A stretch of DNA of 64,000 bases from assembly GCF_002211305.1 (NCBI RefSeq), contig NZ_LOKW01000012.1, positions 62,001 through 126,000 on the forward strand, given 5' to 3'. Below, in pieces: positions 60,101 to 64,000 of the stretch; position 1 is the stretch's first letter; every line of letters starts with the position of its first letter. Below the pieces are notes generated by a model. It searched no databases. It was not told the origin of the DNA and was given only the letters and a program-made list of their open reading frames with translations. The position numbers and the translations under genes were made by a program. The DNA is from Rhizobium sp. R634. GTDB taxonomy: Bacteria > Pseudomonadota > Alphaproteobacteria > Rhizobiales > Rhizobiaceae.

Positions 60101-60177
60101 TGGCGCGAGTGACGGGGCTCGAACCCGCGACCTCCGGCGTGACAGGCCGGCACTCTAACCGACTGAGCTACACCCGC
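60101..60177 (-). tRNA. tRNA-Asp (GTC), copy 1
   Basis: The cloverleaf is complete: acceptor GCGGGTG / CACTCGC, D-arm AGCTCAGTCGGTTAGAG, anticodon loop CTGTCAC (anticodon GTC), T-arm with GGTTCGAGCC, and an encoded CCA. 77 nt. Confidence 0.97.
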
Positions 60178-60227
60178 GCATAACAGACGGAAGAACCGGA
60201 TGGCGGCGGATGTCGCCGGCTTGGAAA

Positions 60228-60304
60228 TGGCGCGAGTGACGGGGCTCGAACCCGCGACCTCCGGCGTGACAGGCCGGCACTCTAACCGACTGAGCTACAC
60301 CCGC
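60228..60304 (-). tRNA. tRNA-Asp (GTC), copy 2
   Basis: The sequence is identical to copy 1, 77 nt with encoded CCA, 50 bases away in the same direction. It is the promoter-proximal copy, and both probably come from one precursor. Confidence 0.97.
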
Positions 60305-60373
60305 ACTTCATTTTCAAGCAATCCGGATGCCTTCGCACCCTCACCAAAACGGCTGCCCGTTTCGATGAGCGGC

Positions 60374-60402
60374 TAACTACGGGGTTCGTCTTTTAGTGTC
60401 AA
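60374..60402 (-). promoter_or_regulatory. Promoter of the tRNA-Asp pair
   Basis: On the minus strand, TTGACA (60397-60402), a 17-base spacer and TAGTTA (60374-60379), a good sigma-70 match, lie 70 bases before the first tRNA. Confidence 0.75.
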
Positions 60403-60646
60403 GCAGGTTTGGAGACAAAACCATGACAGTCGTTGAATTGTTTCGTCAAAGCCCCGGATGGAGATTGAAAAACGGGCGATTCCAAAGTCCGCAGCCGTGC
60501 TGAAGCATGACCGAAGCCGCACGCATCGGCAAAATGCATATGCGGATCGCCTTCCCCTCCCCTTTATCCACAGCCGGCCGCACCCAACGGGCAGGGCAAG
60601 GAGCAAGACCGCCACCAAAAAAATCAAAAAATCTTCACAAACACTC

Positions 60647-60674
60647 TTGCGGTTTTGCCGCGATCCGCATAGAT
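60647..60674 (+). promoter_or_regulatory. Promoter of tRNA-Val
   Basis: TTGCGG (60647-60652), a 16-base spacer and ATAGAT (60669-60674) lie 44 bases before the tRNA. Confidence 0.6.
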
Positions 60675-60717
60675 CACGGCCACCAACGCGGCAGGCCGAT
60701 GCGGCTTCGCTAGCGAT

Positions 60718-60793
60718 GGGCGATTAGCTCAGTTGGTAGAGCGCCTCGTTTACACCGAGGATGTCGGGAGTTCGAGTCTCTCATCGCCCACCA
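60718..60793 (+). tRNA. tRNA-Val (TAC)
   Basis: Acceptor GGGCGAT / ATCGCCC, D-arm AGCTCAGTTGGTAGAGC, anticodon loop TTTACAC (anticodon TAC), T-arm GAGTTCGAGTCTC and encoded CCA. 76 nt. Confidence 0.97.
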
Positions 60794-61077
60794 TTTTTTC
60801 CCTTTCAATGACAAATACCTCGGCGGTATCGCGGCTACCTCGTCACCATATCCGGAATTCCGGATGGTCGACTGATACATCCGGATCGACGCGCGCAAGG
60901 CGCCACCCCCAATACCAAATGCGGCGCGCCGTCTGGAATAAGCGTCCACCAGAACGGACTACTTCCGGTCGCCCGGCACCTCCTATTGGGCGAATGGATG
61001 GGGGCCGGCCAAAGTGAGACTATCCGTCGCCCGGAAAGTTTCCGCGCTTGAAGGCTTCTCACGCCTGGAGGGGTGCC

Positions 61078-61290
61078 ATGAGAACTCTCTACTCCGCATT
61101 GACGTTGTGCATCGCGATTGCCGTTGGCGCGCCAAACGCCACTTACGTCACCCTGCCCGGCTATGCATTCAAGACGAATCCGAATTGTCAGCGCCGCGAA
61201 CCAAAGACCAAATTCGACAGAAGGTGCGACTGGCCGAGCCTGGGCTTCAAGGATTTTACGCCTCCTCTCGTGACCGTGCTTGGGATCTGA
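61078..61290 (+). CDS. Small exported protein of unknown function, 70 aa
   Basis: The signal-like start MRTLYSALTLCIAIAVGAPN is followed by about 50 residues with two cysteines (PNCQRRE and RRCDWPS). The ATG at 61078 has GGAGGGG at a good distance; an in-frame ATG at 61048 would spoil the signal peptide. No family is recognised. It is a small, probably periplasmic protein. Confidence 0.6.
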   Translation: MRTLYSALTLCIAIAVGAPNATYVTLPGYAFKTNPNCQRREPKTKFDRRCDWPSLGFKDFTPPLVTVLGI

Positions 61291-61349
61291 TGAGCGAGCC
61301 CGGCTCGCACATCATCGCAGCCCGGTTATGCCTGGCAGCCTGAAGGGCT

Positions 61350-61910
61350 TCACCCCTTCGCCAATTCCTTGTCCACGGCGGAAACCAGCCGCGAATCATC
61401 GGCCGTCACATCAGGCGCGAAGCGGGCCGCCACCTGGCCGTCACGGCCGATCAGGAATTTTTCGAAGTTCCAGAGGATGTCGTCCTTATCCCCGTCTGAA
61501 ATGCCGTGGGATTTCAGGCGTTCGCGCATCGGGCCGTCGCCTGTCGTCGGCACGCCTGATTTGGTCAGTTGCCGGTAAAGCGGATGCTGGGCCTCACCCT
61601 TGACCGAGATCTTCGAGAAAATCGGGAAGGTGACGTCGTAGGTGCTGGTGCAGAAGTCGAGGATCTCGGCGTCGGTGCCCGGCTCCTGGCCTTTGAAATC
61701 GTTGGCGGGGAAGGCAGCGATCACGAAGCCGCGCTCGCGCTTTTCTCCATAGAGCTTTTCGAGCCCTTCATATTGCGGCGTCAGCCCGCATTTCGAGGCA
61801 ACGTTGACGATCAGGAGCACCCTGCCCTTGTATTCGTCAAGCTTGGTCTCACGGCCATCCACCGTCTTCACAGGGATATCCAGCACGTTGCCCGTCACGG
61901 GAGCCTCCAT
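61350..61910 (-). CDS. Glutathione peroxidase family protein (cysteine type), 186 aa
   Basis: This thioredoxin-fold peroxidase has the peroxidatic cysteine at Cys41 in NVASKCGLTPQYEGLE. The second motif is FPANDFKGQEPG (commonly FPCNQF) and the tryptophan motif is WNFEKFLI, so the catalytic Trp-Asn is present. The resolving cysteine at the FPCNQF position is replaced by alanine, although a cysteine in LDFCTSTYDV is available. It probably reduces hydroperoxides using thioredoxin. Confidence 0.9.
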   Translation of the reverse strand: MEAPVTGNVLDIPVKTVDGRETKLDEYKGRVLLIVNVASKCGLTPQYEGLEKLYGEKRERGFVIAAFPANDFKGQEPGTDAEILDFCTSTYDVTFPIFSKISVKGEAQHPLYRQLTKSGVPTTGDGPMRERLKSHGISDGDKDDILWNFEKFLIGRDGQVAARFAPDVTADDSRLVSAVDKELAKG

Positions 61911-62030
61911 TTCAAAAGATTATTTTCGCCGAGCTTAGCGATCTCGCCGCCGTTGTCACCAGCGCCGGGGCCAATCGGGCTTCAGGACAGAGCCGGTGCA
62001 GCTTCCGGCCGCACCGGCTCCGAAAAGCCA

Positions 62031-62390
62031 TCAGGCGGGAGACGTTTCCCTCACATCGTCGAACAGGAAGTGCACGACGATGTAGTCGGTCTTGTAGTGG
62101 CGGCCGCTCTCCGACACGGCGTCGACGCTGCCGCCGTCCTTCGGATGCCAGGCATGGTAATGAGGATTGGTGGTGATCAGCGTGATGGCCTTGCCGGCGA
62201 AATTTTCGTCGCCCAACCGGAAGCGCATCTCGGCGAGCGGCCAGATTCGTTCGTAATCCTCCATGGTGATACGCGCCTTCAGCGCGTTGCGATGCAATGG
62301 CGCCTCGCCGGCCTCGGCGGGCAATTCCAGCACCACCTCTTCGGCTCCGCTGATGATGGCGTTGAATTCTTCAGGCCACATGCGTCTCAT
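62031..62390 (-). CDS. Protein of unknown function, 119 aa
   Basis: This soluble acidic protein lacks cysteine, signal peptide and membrane segments. It has short strand-like stretches (EVVLELPAEAG, KAITLITTNPHYHAWH) and ends DYIVVHFLFDDVRE. No family is recognised. It stands alone between the peroxidase gene and a divergent methyltransferase gene. Confidence 0.7.
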   Translation of the reverse strand: MRRMWPEEFNAIISGAEEVVLELPAEAGEAPLHRNALKARITMEDYERIWPLAEMRFRLGDENFAGKAITLITTNPHYHAWHPKDGGSVDAVSESGRHYKTDYIVVHFLFDDVRETSPA

Positions 62391-62555
62391 GAAGTCGCTC
62401 CTCCCGAGGCTCTTTCGTCAGTCCACAGATGAAACTTAGCGGTTTGCGCGAAAGAAGCAAATTCCCGTCATGCGGTTGTCATCAGCATCGGCTGCTCCTA
62501 CTTTCCTCTCGAACTCCATCAGGGCCGCCAGCCGCCCGCAATCCCGAGATCAGAG

Positions 62556-63161
62556 ATGAAAACACGTGAAGAAAGGCAGGCGCTCCGGGCGAGCATGCCG
62601 CGCACGCCGCTCAGCGCCCATCATATGGAAAACGCCCGGCTGCTGCCGGATCGCGGCGAACTGCTCTATCGGATCCCGAACGGCGGCATCGGCGTCGAGG
62701 TGGGAGCTGCCTTCGGCGAATATACGGCTGAGATCCTGGAAAAGAATCGCCCGGCGCAGCTCTATCTCATCGATCCGTGGTCGATGGACCGCTACAGCTC
62801 CGGCCTCGATTCGATCCACACGCAGTTCGCGGCCGAGATCGAGGCCGGCCGGCTGCGTCTGATGCAGGGAACATCGCTCGAAAAGCTTGCCGAATTCGAG
62901 GACGATTTCCTCGACTGGGCCTATATCGATACCGACCATTCCTTCGAGCTCACCTGGCAGGAGCTTCTGCTCTGCGAAAAGAAGGTGAAGCGGACGGGGC
63001 GCATTGCCGGGCATGATTTCTGTACCGGCAATACGGTGAAGCCGATCGTCTATGGCGTCGTCGAAGCAGTCACCAAATTCTGCAAGGATTACGGCTGGCA
63101 ATTCGAGTTTCTGACGGTCGAATCACACGCGCATTTTTCCTATTGCCTGAAGCGGCTCTAA
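62556..63161 (+). CDS. Class I SAM-dependent methyltransferase, 201 aa
   Basis: The SAM-binding glycine motif is GVEVGAAFGEYTAEIL (about residues 48-63), the acidic end of the second strand is LYLIDPWSMD, and the later motif is LDWAYIDTDHSFELT. This pattern fits the Methyltransf_24 group. The substrate is unknown. The frame is convergent with the cupin gene. Confidence 0.8.
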   Translation: MKTREERQALRASMPRTPLSAHHMENARLLPDRGELLYRIPNGGIGVEVGAAFGEYTAEILEKNRPAQLYLIDPWSMDRYSSGLDSIHTQFAAEIEAGRLRLMQGTSLEKLAEFEDDFLDWAYIDTDHSFELTWQELLLCEKKVKRTGRIAGHDFCTGNTVKPIVYGVVEAVTKFCKDYGWQFEFLTVESHAHFSYCLKRL

Positions 63162-63165
63162 GAGC

Positions 63166-63567
63166 TCATCCCCTGCCGGCATATTGCTCGTCGCTGACCT
63201 GCTCCATCCAGTCGGCAACGCTGCCATCCAGCGCCTCCTGAATGGCGATGTGCGTCATCGCCGTATCAGGGCCGGCGCCGTGCCAGTGTTTTTCGCCCGG
63301 CGCGAACCAGATCGTGTCGCCGGCGCGAATCTCCTGGATTTCTCCGCCCCAGCTCTGGGCAAGGCCCCTGCCTGATGTGACGATCAGCGTCTGGCCGAGC
63401 GGATGGGTGTGCCAGGCGGTGCGGGCGCCGGGCTCAAAGGTGACGGATGTTGCCCTCACCCGGGCCGGCGCCGGCGCCTCCATCAGCGGATCCTGGCGAA
63501 CCGCGCCGGTGAAATAATCAGGCGACGGCTTGACAGAGGGGCGCGAGCCCATGGGTTTAATCTCCAT
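63166..63567 (-). CDS. Cupin-domain protein, 133 aa
   Basis: Cupin motif 1 is [19 protein letters not shown] with metal-binding histidines and glutamine. Motif 2 is [18 protein letters not shown]. Single-domain cupins of this type are often annotated as carboxymuconolactone-associated or quercetinase-like; the activity cannot be decided here. It is divergent from the aldo/keto reductase gene. Confidence 0.85.
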   Translation of the reverse strand: MEIKPMGSRPSVKPSPDYFTGAVRQDPLMEAPAPARVRATSVTFEPGARTAWHTHPLGQTLIVTSGRGLAQSWGGEIQEIRAGDTIWFAPGEKHWHGAGPDTAMTHIAIQEALDGSVADWMEQVSDEQYAGRG

Positions 63568-63714
63568 GACAGTTCCTTTTCATCCATTGCGGTTGAAGCA
63601 TCTGGACCCAACGATATTTCATCACCGCGGCCGATCAAGGCCGGATCGGCGATTGCCGCAGAGTCGCCTGCCTGATACGCCAAAGTCTTTCATGACCTAC
63701 GGAGGATTTTTTCC

Positions 63715-64000
63715 ATGAAACACCATGCTTTCGGCCGCATGCCGTTCACGGTCACCAATGTCGGCTTCGGCGCTTGGCAGATCGGCGGCTCCTGGGGCGA
63801 TATCAGCGAAGCGGACGGCCGCGCGGCCCTGAATGCCGCGCTCGATGCCGGCATGACCTTCATCGATACGGCTGACGTTTATGGCGACGGCCGCTCGGAA
63901 AAGATCATCGCCGATGTTTTGAAGACACGCGGCGGCGCGCGTCCGATGGTCGCCACCAAGGCGGGCCGCCGCCTCAATCCACATGTCGCAGAAGGCTATA
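63715..64000 (+). CDS. Aldo/keto reductase, N-terminal part (continues beyond the window)
   Basis: NADPH-dependent oxidoreductase family. The start MKHHAFGRMPFTVTNVGFGA follows a GGAGG ribosome-binding site at 63701. Residues include the barrel entrance WQIGGSWGD and the catalytic block GMTFIDTADVYGDGRSEKII with the active-site Asp and Tyr. The catalytic lysine is in VATKAGRR. The remaining two thirds lie outside the window. Confidence 0.92.
   Translation, partial: MKHHAFGRMPFTVTNVGFGAWQIGGSWGDISEADGRAALNAALDAGMTFIDTADVYGDGRSEKIIADVLKTRGGARPMVATKAGRRLNPHVAEGY

Larger units (their letters stand above)
60305..60717. other. Intergenic region between tRNA-Asp and tRNA-Val
   Basis: These 413 bases hold the two divergent tRNA promoters and no supported gene. 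No integrase, direct repeats or att-like duplications of the tRNA ends were seen. Confidence 0.6.

Noticed and set aside
60101..60304. Tandem tRNA-Asp as an integration site
   Set aside because: No integrase, no duplicated tRNA 3' ends beyond the full gene copy, and no island beside it.

Overview
The window reads as a chromosomal segment of a GC-rich alphaproteobacterium of the Rhizobium group (R. etli / R. leguminosarum type). The evidence is the divK-pleD pair, a 14-gene nuo operon carrying two extra small genes, RNase E together with RNase J, pyrB followed by a non-catalytic pyrC', a RIME-type intergenic palindrome, SOS boxes of the alphaproteobacterial form GTTC-N7-GTTC, and promoters of the CTTGAC-N17 type. 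Nearly all genes are housekeeping; there is no prophage, insertion sequence, CRISPR array or large island.

Layout: 0-2 kb, end of nadK, a small exported protein and an alpha/beta hydrolase (+). 2-7.5 kb, amiC, mrcA (PBP1A) and prfB (-); prfB needs a +1 programmed frameshift. 8-11 kb, rne behind a long leader (+). 11-11.6 kb, a vapB antitoxin, a broken vapC and a RIME repeat. 11.7-13.3 kb, an AidB-like acyl-CoA dehydrogenase (-). 13.5-23.4 kb, pyrB, pyrC', plsY, dprA, topA, rnr and a DUF983 gene (+). 23.6-25.1 kb, an MFS transporter and rpmG, followed by a structured, AT-rich intergenic region. 25.8-27.6 kb, divK-pleD (-). 27.7-31.9 kb, a DUF3572 gene, a HAD-like gene overlapping an antisense GNAT gene, SOS-controlled dinB and an L,D-transpeptidase. 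31.9-39.7 kb, dnaE, an SOS-controlled 28-residue membrane microprotein facing an SOS-controlled DUF5680 gene, then lolD, lolC/E and proS. 39.7-40.3 kb, a gene-free region with a strong terminator and palindromes, probably holding a small RNA. 40.3-59.9 kb, one long minus-strand run: nuoA-B-C-D-x-E-F-y-G-H-I-J-K-L-M-N, birA, rnj, mce and a DUF1467 gene. 60.1-60.8 kb, two tandem tRNA-Asp and one tRNA-Val. 61-64 kb, small stress and unknown genes, ending inside an aldo/keto reductase.

How the parts work together: the nuo run encodes respiratory complex I. rne, rnj and rnr supply three major RNases. mrcA, amiC and the L,D-transpeptidase build and remodel peptidoglycan. divK-pleD controls the cell cycle and c-di-GMP. 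Three perfect SOS boxes (29299, 35684, 35874) define a local DNA-damage set: dinB, the microprotein and the DUF5680 gene. The microprotein is the strongest candidate for an undescribed element, because its size, membrane nature and promoter match what is known of SidA, the SOS-induced division inhibitor of Caulobacter.
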